A stretch of 64,000 nt of DNA, taken from the NCBI RefSeq assembly GCF_000763885.1, contig NZ_JRKO01000001.1:89501-153500 (forward strand), read 5' to 3'. Below the pieces are notes generated by a model. It worked only from the letters and a program-made list of their open reading frames with translations. It was not told the DNA's origin and made no database searches. Source of the DNA: Paracoccus versutus. GTDB taxonomy: Bacteria; Pseudomonadota; Alphaproteobacteria; Rhodobacterales; Rhodobacteraceae. A program made the position numbers and the translations under genes. Position 1 is the stretch's first letter; the number at the start of each line of letters is the position of its first letter. Of this stretch, positions 1 through 8,406 are shown in pieces.

Positions 1-81
1 AGAGGGCGTCGTTCGTAGGCGTTCAGCCGATGGGCTGTCGAGCACCGCGCGGACCACATTAGGAAGGTCGGAAACCGTCAT
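1..81 (-). CDS. arsH: ArsH-like NADPH-dependent flavoprotein, N-terminal fragment (runs off window)
   Basis: Only the first 27 codons are inside the window, read leftwards from an ATG at 81. The ATG overlaps the TGA of the ACR3 gene (ATGA), so the gene is translationally coupled to the pump and belongs to the ars operon. The visible residues (start [14 protein letters not shown], then [11 protein letters not shown]) resemble the short N-terminal tail of ArsH proteins, which oxidise organoarsenicals. This is an inference from position and a short peptide; another ars-operon gene remains possible. Confidence 0.55.
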   Translation of the reverse strand, partial: MTVSDLPNVVRAVLDSPSAERLRTTPS

Positions 82-1166
82 GGCTTGGCCTCGGCCGGAA
101 CGGCAACGGGCGTCCCTTTCTCGGGAAACCACTTCGCGCCGAGCCTGAGCGCGACATGAACGAGCAGGATCAGTGCGGGCACTTCCACGAGCGGGCCGAT
201 GACGGCGGCGAAGGCCACCGGCGATGCGAGACCGAATGCCGCGATGGCGACCGCGATGGCCAACTCGAAATTATTGCCGGCAGCGGTGAAGGCGATGGCC
301 GTGGTGCGCGGATAATCCGCCTCGATCAGCCGGCCCATCGCGAAGCTGATGAGGAACTGGATGACGAAATAAAGCGCCAGGGGAATGGCTATGCGCAGGA
401 CATCGAGAGGCAGCGACACCACGTCCGCGCCCTTGAGGCTGAACATGGCGACAATGGTGAACAGCAGCGCGGCTAGCGTTATGGGGCTGATGCGCGGCAG
501 AAATTCGTGCTCATACCAGCCCGCGCCTTTGCGAGCGATGAGGATGCGGCGCGTCAGGAACCCGGCGAGGAAGGGAATGCCGAGATAGATCAGCACCGCT
601 TCGGTAATGGTCCAGAAGCTCACGTCTATGACGCTGCCCTCAAGGCCGAAGAGGGGTGGCAAGACGGAAAGGAAAAACCACGCATAGGTGGAGAAGAACA
701 GAATCTGGAATATCGAGTTGAAGGCAACCAGACCGGCGACATATTGATTGTCGCCGCGCGCGAGTTGGTTCCAGACCAGCACCATAGCGATGCAGCGGGC
801 GAGTCCGATCAGGATCAGTCCTGTCATGTATTCCGGGTGGTCGCGCAGGAAGATCACGGCCAGCGCGAACATCAGCGTCGGGCCGATGATCCAGTTTTGT
901 ACCAGCGAAAGGATCAGCACTCGCTTGTCGGAAAAGACCCGGTGCAGTTCTTCGTAGCGCACCTTGGCGAGCGGCGGATACATCATCAGGATCAGGCCGA
1001 TGGCGATCGGTATGTTGGTGGTGCCGACCGACATGGCGTTGAGAGCTTCCGGCAAGCCGGTGAATATCGTGCCCAGCACGACGCCGAGTGCCATCGCGGC
1101 GAAAATCCACACCGTCAGATAGCGGTCGAGGAAACCAAGGCGGGAAGCTGGCTTGAGGGAAGCCAT
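78..1166 (-). CDS. acr3: ACR3-family arsenite efflux permease
   Basis: A 362-residue inner-membrane protein with about ten hydrophobic segments, the usual size for ACR3. It expels arsenite made by the arsenate reductases encoded just upstream. The family signature is present: the conserved cysteine in [13 protein letters not shown] (Cys125) and the conserved glutamate near the C-terminus in VEVPALIL (about Glu328), both needed for arsenite transport in studied ACR3 proteins. It sits 27 bp after arsC and its TGA overlaps the ATG of the next gene. ArsB is excluded by lack of resemblance. Confidence 0.95.
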   Translation of the reverse strand: MASLKPASRLGFLDRYLTVWIFAAMALGVVLGTIFTGLPEALNAMSVGTTNIPIAIGLILMMYPPLAKVRYEELHRVFSDKRVLILSLVQNWIIGPTLMFALAVIFLRDHPEYMTGLILIGLARCIAMVLVWNQLARGDNQYVAGLVAFNSIFQILFFSTYAWFFLSVLPPLFGLEGSVIDVSFWTITEAVLIYLGIPFLAGFLTRRILIARKGAGWYEHEFLPRISPITLAALLFTIVAMFSLKGADVVSLPLDVLRIAIPLALYFVIQFLISFAMGRLIEADYPRTTAIAFTAAGNNFELAIAVAIAAFGLASPVAFAAVIGPLVEVPALILLVHVALRLGAKWFPEKGTPVAVPAEAKP

Positions 1167-1193
1167 CAGTATTCTCCAATCGCAGGCTGAAAG

Positions 1194-1619
1194 TCAGGCG
1201 GAAGCAACGCGCCGTCCATGTTCGTCAATGATCCGCTCGCCATCCTCTTTGACGAACTCGCCCCGTTGTGGGGGCAGCAGATCAAGAACGGCTTCGGACG
1301 GTCGGCAGAGCTTGACCCCTTGGGGGGTGACGACGAGGGGGCGATTGATGAGGATCGGGTGCGCCATCATGGCGTCGAGCAATGCGTCATCGCTCAATTC
1401 TGGATCGCCAAGGCCGAGGTCGGCATAGGGCGTTCCTTTCTCCCGCAAGATCGAGCGGGCCGTCAGGCTGGCGCGCTCGATGAGTTGCGCGAGCAGCGCC
1501 CGTGAGGGCGGGGTTTTCAGATATTCGATGATATGCGGCTCGACGCCGGAATTGCGGATCAGGCCGAGCGTATTGCGCGAGGTGCCGCAATCGGGATTGT
1601 GGTAGACAATGACATCCAT
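1194..1619 (-). CDS. arsC: Glutaredoxin-coupled arsenate reductase ArsC
   Basis: Reduces arsenate to arsenite with glutathione and glutaredoxin. The N-terminal catalytic motif CGTSRNT follows NPD (catalytic Cys11), and NRPLVV carries one of the arginines of the plasmid-R773 type. The 141-residue length is normal. I choose the ATG at 1619 because GAGG lies six bases upstream; a GTG at 1631 that overlaps the previous stop (GTGA) would add four residues. This is the second reductase in the operon and is mechanistically distinct from the phosphatase-like one upstream. Confidence 0.93.
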   Translation of the reverse strand: MDVIVYHNPDCGTSRNTLGLIRNSGVEPHIIEYLKTPPSRALLAQLIERASLTARSILREKGTPYADLGLGDPELSDDALLDAMMAHPILINRPLVVTPQGVKLCRPSEAVLDLLPPQRGEFVKEDGERIIDEHGRRVASA

Positions 1620-1627
1620 GGATTGCC

Positions 1628-2164
1628 TCACGCCGCGCCAGAGCGGGGCGAGGCTGCCCCTTCGGATTGACCGATTTCGTTGAGCTTCATATTGAGCGAC
1701 GATTTATCGAGGCTGGCGACGGGCAAGGCCACGAAGACCGAAATCCGGGTTTTCATGTAGCGAAACGCCGTGACAAAAGCCGCCATGCGCTGAATCTCGG
1801 TGCCCTCGACGGTGGCGGGGTCTTCGATACCCCAATGCGCGGTCATCGGCTGGCCCGGCCAGACCGGACAGGCTTCGCCGGCCGCGTTGTCGCAGACGGT
1901 GAACACGAAATCCATCACCGGCGCGTCGGGGCCGGAGAATTCTTCCCATCCTTTCGATCGGAAGCCTTCAGCCGGGTAGTCGTAGCTTTCGAGTACCTTC
2001 AGGGCGAGCGGGTTCACTTCGCCTTTGGGCTGGCTTCCAGCCGAATAGGCCCGGAAGCGACCCGCACCATCCTTGTTCAAGATGCTTTCGGCAAGGATCG
2101 AGCGGGCGGAATTTCCGGTGCAAAGAAACAGCACGTTGAAGATTCTATCGGAGTGATTGGCCAT
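1628..2164 (-). CDS. arsC: LMW-PTP-fold arsenate reductase (ArsC, thioredoxin/mycothiol-type family)
   Basis: A 178-residue low-molecular-weight phosphatase-fold enzyme with the P-loop CTGNSARS (Cys15 to Arg21, C-x5-R) and later cysteines in VCDNAAGEACPVW that can serve the intramolecular disulfide relay. It reduces arsenate. An upstream ATG at 2176 (start MPEPMANHS) overlaps the end of arsR and is an alternative start; the long open frame further upstream overlaps arsR and is not coding. It lies directly after arsR and before the second reductase, so one transcript encodes two kinds of arsenate reductase. Confidence 0.9.
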   Translation of the reverse strand: MANHSDRIFNVLFLCTGNSARSILAESILNKDGAGRFRAYSAGSQPKGEVNPLALKVLESYDYPAEGFRSKGWEEFSGPDAPVMDFVFTVCDNAAGEACPVWPGQPMTAHWGIEDPATVEGTEIQRMAAFVTAFRYMKTRISVFVALPVASLDKSSLNMKLNEIGQSEGAASPRSGAA

Positions 2165-2168
2165 AGGC

Positions 2169-2528
2169 TCAGGCATGGGTGACGCCTTTCGTCGGTTTGC
2201 AGCAGGACAGCGCGGCGACTGCCGGGTTGCACACGTCCGGGTGGCCTTGGCAGCAATCGCGCATGAGAAATTCGAGCAGGCCGGACAGCGCCGGATAGGA
2301 GGCGCTGTAGATGATCGAGCGCCCGTCGCGCCGCGACTCGATGAGGTCGGCTTGTTCAAGGTGGCTCAGGTGGAAGGACATGCGCGACGACGATGCGCCG
2401 TCCATCGCTTCCCCGATCGCGCCGGCCGGCATCCCTTCCGGGCCGGCCGTCACCAGCAGGCGCACGATGCGCAGCCGGGTTTCCTGCGAGAGCGCCGCGA
2501 AGGCAGAGAGGGCTTGCTTTTCGTTCAT
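2169..2528 (-). CDS. arsR: ArsR-type As(III)-responsive repressor
   Basis: A 119-residue winged-helix repressor that releases DNA when arsenite binds. The recognition region (SSSRMSFHLSHLEQADLI, about 46-63) and wing (RRDGRSIIYSA) are clear. Candidate thiol ligands lie C-terminal to the DNA-binding domain: Cys92-Cys93 in DCCQGH, Cys100, and a terminal Cys109-Cys110 pair, unlike the ELCVCD site of the R773 ArsR. It is the first gene of the operon, and a dyad in its upstream region (2536-2557) is a likely operator. Confidence 0.93.
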   Translation of the reverse strand: MNEKQALSAFAALSQETRLRIVRLLVTAGPEGMPAGAIGEAMDGASSSRMSFHLSHLEQADLIESRRDGRSIIYSASYPALSGLLEFLMRDCCQGHPDVCNPAVAALSCCKPTKGVTHA

Positions 2529-2535
2529 GTATGCC

Positions 2536-2557
2536 TCAACATCTCAAGAGTAGTTGA
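2536..2557. promoter_or_regulatory. Candidate ArsR operator (TCAAC-N12-GTTGA)
   Basis: An imperfect 22-bp dyad in the 46-bp gap between the divergent arsR and DUF6428 genes. The outer arms TCAAC and GTTGA are perfect and three inner pairs (TC-T/C with its mirror) also match, 8 of 11 pairs in all. The same arms at the same 12-bp spacing occur upstream of the second arsR at 10146-10169. Role inferred from position and repetition. Confidence 0.65.
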
Positions 2558-2574
2558 ATCATGGATACACGGAC

Positions 2575-3072
2575 ATGAACGCTTACGCCAGCCCCTTAAT
2601 CACAGAATTTCCTGATGTTGCCTCGCTCGGGGCGATCCTCGATATTTTGGAGGGCCATGCCGACAAGGTTCTTGTGCTCGCCTATGGCGACGGGCAGCAG
2701 GTGCAGGCCGGCTATCACATCACGGAGGTCAAGGCCGGTTCCTTCGTCACGCTCGATTGCGGCGGCAATCCCGATGCGTGGCGGGAGACGGTCTTGCAGG
2801 TCGAGGATATTCCCCCGACCGAAGGCAGCATGCCGATGACCGTCGCCAAGTTCCGGTCAATCTTGGGAAAGGTCGGCAGCAGGGTCCAGCTTGACACGGA
2901 CGCGCGGTTGACATGGGAGGTGAGCCGGCCCGGTGAGCCGATGCAGGTCTATGACGGGGCCGGAATCGAGATCGAGAAAGACCGGACGATTGTGCGTCTC
3001 AGCCCGCGCCCCGCAATCTGCAAGCCGAGGCATCGCGCGCAGCAGACGAGAGCGTCTGCCTGCTGCGGCTAA
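2575..3072 (+). CDS. DUF6428 family protein (ars-linked, function unknown)
   Basis: A 165-residue soluble protein of a family often found beside ars operons. The body has the pattern LGAILDILEGHADKVLVLAYG, AGYHITEVK, then a CGG-containing strand, and ends in a basic, cysteine-bearing tail (CKPRHRAQQTRASACCG). I choose the ATG at 2575; a TTG seven codons earlier lies inside the operator dyad. It is transcribed away from arsR across the shared operator, so it is probably arsenite-induced. No catalytic motif is recognised. Confidence 0.75.
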   Translation: MNAYASPLITEFPDVASLGAILDILEGHADKVLVLAYGDGQQVQAGYHITEVKAGSFVTLDCGGNPDAWRETVLQVEDIPPTEGSMPMTVAKFRSILGKVGSRVQLDTDARLTWEVSRPGEPMQVYDGAGIEIEKDRTIVRLSPRPAICKPRHRAQQTRASACCG

Positions 3073-3177
3073 GCCCGCCCGAGCCATTGCCATGTCGCAC
3101 TACTTCTAAATCCCGCTACGTTGCAGGTTCCGGGAATTTTGCGGCGATAGTTTCGGATAGCTGGCGAGGACTTCTGT

Positions 3178-3642
3178 TCATGCAGCCTTTGTTTTGCCTC
3201 GTGCCAGAACGCTCTCCACCAGCAAAAGCCCGACCCCACAGACAATCGCCACGTCGGCAAGGTTGAAGGCGGGCCAATGATAGCTGCCAATGTAAAAATC
3301 CAGGAAATCCGCCACCGCACCCTGCCGCAGCCGGTCGAGCAGATTGCCGAGCGCCCCCCCAACCACGAGCCCGAGGGCGGATGCCGTCAGGCGGCTGTCG
3401 CTTCGATGGATCCAGACAAGGAGGCCAGCGACTATAGCGAGCGTGAACGCCATCAGGAGCCAAGCCGGCGCCTGGCCGAACAATCCGAAGCTCACGCCGG
3501 TATTGAAGCCGAGCACGAGATTAAAGAAGCCGGTGACGGGGATGACCTGAGGCGGGTTCATAACATGGTTCAGGACCCACCACTTCGTCGCCTGATCAAG
3601 GAAAAATCCGCCAAGGGCGATGGGAAGGCCGAGCCTGAGCAT
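3178..3642 (-). CDS. lspA: Lipoprotein signal peptidase LspA
   Basis: A 154-residue inner-membrane aspartic protease that removes signal peptides from prolipoproteins. Four hydrophobic segments and the family blocks are present: DQATKWWV, FNTGVSFG, GGALGNLLDRL and VADFLDF then FNLADVAI, the last two carrying the catalytic aspartates. The ATG at 3642 has AAAGGA upstream; the longer frame overlaps ccdA. It is the last gene of the cadA-led operon, a placement seen in many heavy-metal islands, so it is an accessory copy rather than the housekeeping gene. Confidence 0.92.
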   Translation of the reverse strand: MLRLGLPIALGGFFLDQATKWWVLNHVMNPPQVIPVTGFFNLVLGFNTGVSFGLFGQAPAWLLMAFTLAIVAGLLVWIHRSDSRLTASALGLVVGGALGNLLDRLRQGAVADFLDFYIGSYHWPAFNLADVAIVCGVGLLLVESVLARGKTKAA

Positions 3643-3667
3643 GTCCAAATGTCCTTTAAACTCCGGC

Positions 3668-4411
3668 TTAGCCGATCCGGCCGAGGGCCGGGAAAGTCTG
3701 GAGCAGCCATATCGCAAAGCTGGTTAGATGGCCGGTGATCATGGCGATGCCCATCACCACCATCACCCCACCAGCGACGATTTTGAGCACCCGGCCAGTA
3801 CGGCGCATCGACATCATCCGCGCCATGAACCCGCGCATGAACAAAGCGGCCAAGATGAAAGGGAGGCCAAGGCCGAGCGAGTAGACGGCGAGCAGCGTCG
3901 TTCCGCTTGCGACCGTGGCGTTGGCGGCGGACAGGGTCAGAATCGCGCCCAGCACTGGTCCGATGCAGGGAGTCCAGCCGAACGCGAAAGCGAGACCGAG
4001 GAGATAAGCCGCGCCGGCGCTTCCGCTGCCCGGATTGGCATGGAACCGCGCTTCACGATTGAGCCAGGGCATTGGTACGAGGCCTGTCGTGAACAGACCG
4101 AAGAGGACGACGATTACGCCTCCGATCAGGTTCGCTTCGAAAAGATACATGCGCAGGAGCCGGCTCAACACGGTTGCGCTGGCCCCAAGGAGGACGAACA
4201 CGGTCGTAAAGCCGAGCACGAAGCAGAGGCTGAGGCCGAGAGTTCGGCTTGCCGCCTTGAATTCGGCATCGGCCGCAGTGCCATCCGGGCTAATCGTGCG
4301 GCCTGCGACGTAGGAGATATAGCCCGGCACCAGCGGAAGGACGCAGGGCGACAGGAAGGATACGACACCTGCGGCGAAAGCCGTCGCTATTCCGATACTG
4401 GAGAACTCCAT
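3668..4411 (-). CDS. ccdA: CcdA/DsbD-type thiol-disulfide membrane transporter
   Basis: A 247-residue six-helix membrane protein that carries reducing equivalents from cytoplasmic thioredoxin to periplasmic thiol proteins. The two redox cysteines are in FLSPCVLPLVPGY near the N-terminus and GWTPCIGPVLGA in the middle. Its ATG overlaps the SCO1 stop by one base (TGATG). The neighbour SCO1 needs its CXXXC reduced to bind copper, so this transporter is plausibly the dedicated reductant source. Confidence 0.92.
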   Translation of the reverse strand: MEFSSIGIATAFAAGVVSFLSPCVLPLVPGYISYVAGRTISPDGTAADAEFKAASRTLGLSLCFVLGFTTVFVLLGASATVLSRLLRMYLFEANLIGGVIVVLFGLFTTGLVPMPWLNREARFHANPGSGSAGAAYLLGLAFAFGWTPCIGPVLGAILTLSAANATVASGTTLLAVYSLGLGLPFILAALFMRGFMARMMSMRRTGRVLKIVAGGVMVVMGIAMITGHLTSFAIWLLQTFPALGRIG

Positions 4412-5031
4412 CAGCCAATCTCGCCCGCCAGGCGGCGGAGCTTCTGCAATCGAATCTCACGCGGCTCGTGCATGTCGAGCGTGCCGACGAATTGGCTCTC
4501 GGCATCCATTAGGTAAACGCCGGCGGTATGATCCATTGTGTATTCGCCCCCTTCCAGAGGCACTTTTCGCGCATAGGCCGCAAAGGCCTTCACCACAGCG
4601 TCCGTTTCCTGTCGATTTCCCCGCAGTGCGAGGATGCGGTTATCAAAGGCTGTCATGTACTGAGCCAGCAATTCTTGTGTGTCCCGTTCGGGATCGACGG
4701 TGAAGAACAGGACGTTGAACTGGTCGGCCACCGGCCCGAGCTCGTTCATGAGATCGCTCAGTTCATAGAGCGTCGTCGGGCACACATCGGGACAATGGGT
4801 GAAGCCGAAGAAGGCGAGATAAGGCTTTCCGGCCAGCGCAGCATTGTCGATCGTTTCGCCTCGATGGGATGTGAGCTGGAACGGGCCGCCGATGGCTGCC
4901 GTGCCTGTCGAGGACGCGACCGCCACGGTTTGCTGTTGCCAAGGCTTGGATACGGACAGGCCGATGAAAAGCCCGCCGACAGCGGCGACGGCAACCCATG
5001 CAACAAGGCGGAAAAGTTTGACGCCGCTCAT
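4411..5031 (-). CDS. SCO1/SenC copper chaperone
   Basis: A 206-residue membrane-anchored thioredoxin-fold protein. One N-terminal helix (about 9-27) is followed by the copper motif CPDVC (Cys80 and Cys84) after FFGFTH, and a distal histidine in YTMDHTAGVYLMD that completes the site. SCO proteins deliver copper to the Cu-A site of cytochrome oxidase or act in thiol homeostasis. Its start overlaps the stop of the PCuAC gene (ATGA) and its stop overlaps ccdA, so the three are co-translated. Confidence 0.93.
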   Translation of the reverse strand: MSGVKLFRLVAWVAVAAVGGLFIGLSVSKPWQQQTVAVASSTGTAAIGGPFQLTSHRGETIDNAALAGKPYLAFFGFTHCPDVCPTTLYELSDLMNELGPVADQFNVLFFTVDPERDTQELLAQYMTAFDNRILALRGNRQETDAVVKAFAAYARKVPLEGGEYTMDHTAGVYLMDAESQFVGTLDMHEPREIRLQKLRRLAGEIG

Positions 5032-5531
5032 TGGACAGCCTCTCCGTGTCCGTCATGTTCGTTCGCAGATTCCGGACGAGCGCCCATGTTCTGCACAACG
5101 AACTCAACGTCGATCGCAGCGGCCTGCTCGAACACAAGAGTCGCGGCAAACCGCTCCCCATCCTTCAAAGGGCGCGATGGCTTCAAGAACATGATGTGCA
5201 TACCGCCAGGTTGAAGCTCGACGGTCTCGCCAGCTCCAATTTCGATGCCATTTTGCACAGGCCTCATGCTGGCAACCCCATCGCTCACGGTCGACTCATG
5301 GATTTCCACCCGGTCTGACAGAGGTGATGAGATTGAAACCAGGCGATCGGCCATATCGCCATCGTTTGTCAGCGTCAGATAGCCGCCGGCTACCGGCGTG
5401 ACCGGCGGAGTCGCGCGTGACCACGGGTGATTGATGGTGATCGAACCAGCTTGGAAGTCGTGACCCACAGCAGGAGAGATCGACACTGCAAGGGCAAGGA
5501 AGGCGGCGGATAGGGCTCGCAAACTAGTCAT
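5028..5531 (-). CDS. PCuAC-family periplasmic copper chaperone
   Basis: A 167-residue secreted protein with a signal peptide ending near AVGHDF and the PCuAC Cu(I) motif: VEIHES, then SMRPV, then GGMHIMFLKPS, giving the H-x10-M-x21-H-x-M pattern. A second His-rich tail (NEHDGHGE) may bind metal. I choose the ATG at 5531 with AAGGA upstream. PCuAC proteins work with SCO1, encoded next. The gene overlaps the permease gene upstream by eight bases. Confidence 0.92.
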   Translation of the reverse strand: MTSLRALSAAFLALAVSISPAVGHDFQAGSITINHPWSRATPPVTPVAGGYLTLTNDGDMADRLVSISSPLSDRVEIHESTVSDGVASMRPVQNGIEIGAGETVELQPGGMHIMFLKPSRPLKDGERFAATLVFEQAAAIDVEFVVQNMGARPESANEHDGHGEAVQ

Positions 5532-6141
5532 GTTCCTTTTCTCCTTTTCCAGCTTCGCCGGCCTTCTCAAGGATTTCGAAGCCGCTTCTGACAACGACTA
5601 CAACCACACCCAAGCCAATGATCAGATCCGGATAAGGCGAATTGAAAAGAATTACTGCAAGACCAGAAACAGCGATCGCCGAGTTCACGAGCATATCGTT
5701 TGTCGTGAATATCCATGAGGCTTGCAGATGCACGCCACTTTCCCGATGTGATTTCAGGAACCACATGCAGATCATATTCGTAAGCGCGCTCGCGATTGCC
5801 ACGGCGATCATGACCGGCCCGATCGGATCGGAGCCAGTGAAGAAGCGTCGGCCAACCTCAAACAGAAGCAAACCGGCGAATACTATCAGGAGCATACCCG
5901 ACAGCCGCGCAACGCGAACCTTCGCCGCCAAACCGCGACCTACGACGAAAAGGCTGATGGCGTAGACACCGGCATCGCCAAGATTATCGAGTGCAGAGCC
6001 CATCAATCCTGTTGACTGAGCCCACCAACCTAATCCTCCCACAATGGCTGCCTGGGCAGTATTAATCGCAAGTACCCATGCGAGCGCCCATTGTTCGCTC
6101 TTCTCGGATGAATTGGCACTGCCCTGGGACTGATTACTCAT
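5524..6141 (-). CDS. Cation-diffusion-facilitator-like membrane protein, transmembrane domain only
   Basis: A 205-residue protein with about five or six hydrophobic segments that resembles the membrane half of CDF (cation efflux) proteins. The metal-site helices are visible as SALDNLGDAGVYAISL and TTNDMLVNSAIAVSG; canonical CDF metal sites use His or Asp at four positions, and here the pattern is Asp-rich. The cytoplasmic C-terminal domain of typical CDF pumps is missing and replaced by a short Lys/Glu tail. It lies between cadA and the copper chaperones. Substrate unknown. Confidence 0.78.
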   Translation of the reverse strand: MSNQSQGSANSSEKSEQWALAWVLAINTAQAAIVGGLGWWAQSTGLMGSALDNLGDAGVYAISLFVVGRGLAAKVRVARLSGMLLIVFAGLLLFEVGRRFFTGSDPIGPVMIAVAIASALTNMICMWFLKSHRESGVHLQASWIFTTNDMLVNSAIAVSGLAVILFNSPYPDLIIGLGVVVVVVRSGFEILEKAGEAGKGEKEHD

Positions 6142-6207
6142 AAATTATACCTCGGCTTTCTTGGCGAGAAGTGGAAGCCGCGACCTGCATGTGCGCACTG
6201 TTCAAGC

Positions 6208-8340
6208 TCATTTGTCGCGGGTGCCGCGCCAGGTCAGCAGGCGCAGCGCATTGGCCGTAACGAGGACAGTAGCGCCCGTATCGGCGAGGATGGCCATCCA
6301 GAGCGTGGTAATGCCGAATAGAGTCGTCACGAGGAAGACAGCCTTCAGACCAAGCGCTATTGCGATGTTCTGCCAGATATTGCCGAGCGTCGCCTGCGAC
6401 AATCCGATGAGATCAGCGATACCCGTCACCCGGTTTCTGAGCAGCGCGGCATCAGCGGTTTCCAGCGCGACGTCGGTGCCCGCACCCATGGCAACGCCAA
6501 CGGAGGCAGCAGCGAGCGCCGGAGCGTCGTTGATACCGTCTCCCACCATGGCAATCGGTCCATCAGCCCTGAGGCGGCCGATCTCGGCGAGCTTGGCGTC
6601 GGGCAGAAGTTCGGCGCTCGCCTCAAGGCCGAGATGAGCCGCAATGGCGTCGGCCGTGCGCTTGTTGTCGCCGGTCAGCATCAGAGGGCGCACGCCGCGA
6701 TCTGTCAGCCGCTTCACACCTTCGATAGCGTCGTCGCGCGGCTCGTCGCGCAAGGCGATCAATCCCTCGATGGTCTTGCCCTTGATGAGCACGACGACCG
6801 TCTTGCCCTGGCTCTCCAGCCCGGTGATCGTGTCAACGATGCTCTCTTCGAGGCCCGTTTGTTCGGCGGCGTGACGGGGAGACCCGACCGAAGCGAAGCC
6901 GTCCTTCAACCGCGCTGTGACCGCTTTGCCGGGTGTGGCAACGCCGCCCCCGAAGGTGGCGGGCAGTTCGAGCCCCCGCACCTTTGCCGCCTCCACGATT
7001 GCAATCCCGAGAGGATGGCTGGTGCTGCGCTCGACGGCCGCCGCGATGGCAAGGACGGAGTTCTCATCACCATTGATCGGCACAATGTCCGTCACCTGGG
7101 GGTGGCCACGCGTCAGCGTTCCCGTCTTGTCGAAGGCAACGGTTACGACCTTGCCAAGTGTTTCCAGCGTCGCGCCGCCCTTGATCAACAGTCCCTGACG
7201 CACACCGGCGGCAAGACCCGAAGCAATAGCCGCCGGTGTGGAAATCACGAGCGCGCAGGGACAAGCAATCAGCAACGTCGCGAGACCCCGATACACCCAT
7301 GTCATCCAGTCACCGCCGAAGGCGAGCGGCGGCACGACAACGATCAGAGCCGCGACGACCATCGCGCCCGGCGTGTACCAGCGGCTGAAACGGTCGATCA
7401 TACGCGCCGTCGGGGCCTTTGATTCCTGGGCTTCCTCGACCATGTGGATGATACGGGCGATGGTGTTGTCGGCCGCGACATGGCTGATCGACACCCGCAA
7501 CTCGCCATTTGCATTGATGCTGCCGGCATAGACGTTTGCGCCGGCTTCTTTCAGCACGGGCACGGATTCGCCTGTCACCGGGGCCTCATCGACCTCAGAA
7601 ACGCCGTCAATCACCGTGCCGTCAGACGGCACACGGTCACCAGGCCGAACAACGACAACATCACCGACGGCCAGATCTTCTGCGGCGACCTTCTCAACAA
7701 CACCATCACGCTCGCGGAACGCGGCCCGAGGCACGAGATCGATCAGTGCTTCAATGCCAGCGCGCGCACGGCCGGCCGCCACGGTTTCAAGCAATTCGCC
7801 CACTGCGAACAGAAAGATCACGACAGCAGCTTCTTCGGCCTCGCCGATGGCGACCGCGCCGAGTGCCGCGACCGTCATCAGCGTCTCGATGGTGAAGGGG
7901 GAGCCGGACATCGCGCCGGCGACCGCCCGCCTCGCGAACGGGATGATGCTGATCAATGCAGCGCCCGAGTATAGCCATTGCTCCGATTCGGGCAGGACAC
8001 GCGCGAGGGCGAAGGCAAGGATGAACAACGCGCCGGTAAGGAGCACAAGCCGACCCTTGCTGCCTTTCCACCACGCCTCCGTGCTGCGTTTCCGAGGTGG
8101 GCTCGCCTTTGCCTCGGTCTGCTCGATCACTGGTGTGTAGCCGAGCGCTCGGATCTTTTGCTCAATGGTGCCGAGAGCCGTACGGTCCTCATCCAGTTGC
8201 AATGCGAGCGTCTCGTTGGCGTAGCTGACATGAATGTCGCTAACGCCCGGCAGGCGTTGCATCACCGTTTCAATTTTCAACGCGCAGGAGGCGCAGTCCA
8301 TGCCTTCTACACGCAGTCTGTAAGGGCTCGCTGCCGCCAT
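6208..8340 (-). CDS. cadA: CadA-like Cd/Zn/Pb P1B-type ATPase
   Basis: A 710-residue heavy-metal efflux ATPase. An N-terminal HMA domain carries GMDCASC (about 13-19). The core has TGES (257-260), the intramembrane CPC metal site (360-362), the phosphorylated aspartate in DKTGTLT (404-410), SHPLG, and GDGINDAPAL. The ATG at 8340 is preceded by GAGGTG. Transcription should start from the MerR-type promoter at 8373-8403 shared with the divergent regulator gene. It leads the operon that continues with the CDF-like, copper-chaperone, ccdA and lspA genes. Confidence 0.95.
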   Translation of the reverse strand: MAAASPYRLRVEGMDCASCALKIETVMQRLPGVSDIHVSYANETLALQLDEDRTALGTIEQKIRALGYTPVIEQTEAKASPPRKRSTEAWWKGSKGRLVLLTGALFILAFALARVLPESEQWLYSGAALISIIPFARRAVAGAMSGSPFTIETLMTVAALGAVAIGEAEEAAVVIFLFAVGELLETVAAGRARAGIEALIDLVPRAAFRERDGVVEKVAAEDLAVGDVVVVRPGDRVPSDGTVIDGVSEVDEAPVTGESVPVLKEAGANVYAGSINANGELRVSISHVAADNTIARIIHMVEEAQESKAPTARMIDRFSRWYTPGAMVVAALIVVVPPLAFGGDWMTWVYRGLATLLIACPCALVISTPAAIASGLAAGVRQGLLIKGGATLETLGKVVTVAFDKTGTLTRGHPQVTDIVPINGDENSVLAIAAAVERSTSHPLGIAIVEAAKVRGLELPATFGGGVATPGKAVTARLKDGFASVGSPRHAAEQTGLEESIVDTITGLESQGKTVVVLIKGKTIEGLIALRDEPRDDAIEGVKRLTDRGVRPLMLTGDNKRTADAIAAHLGLEASAELLPDAKLAEIGRLRADGPIAMVGDGINDAPALAAASVGVAMGAGTDVALETADAALLRNRVTGIADLIGLSQATLGNIWQNIAIALGLKAVFLVTTLFGITTLWMAILADTGATVLVTANALRLLTWRGTRDK

Positions 8341-8372
8341 GATGTCACCTCGACTTTCCCGATGTGACATTG

Positions 8373-8403
8373 TAGATAGACCCTGTAGTAACTATAGGGT
8401 CAA
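8373..8403 (-). promoter_or_regulatory. MerR-type promoter/operator of cadA
   Basis: Read leftwards, TTGACC (8403-8398) is the -35 box and TATCTA (8378-8373) the -10 box, with a 19-bp spacer, longer than normal, as in MerR-family activator promoters. The spacer holds the dyad ACCCTGTAG/CTATAGGGT at 8380-8400. Closely similar spacers are known at cadA, pbrA and zntA promoters. Confidence 0.88.
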
Positions 8404-8406
8404 GAG

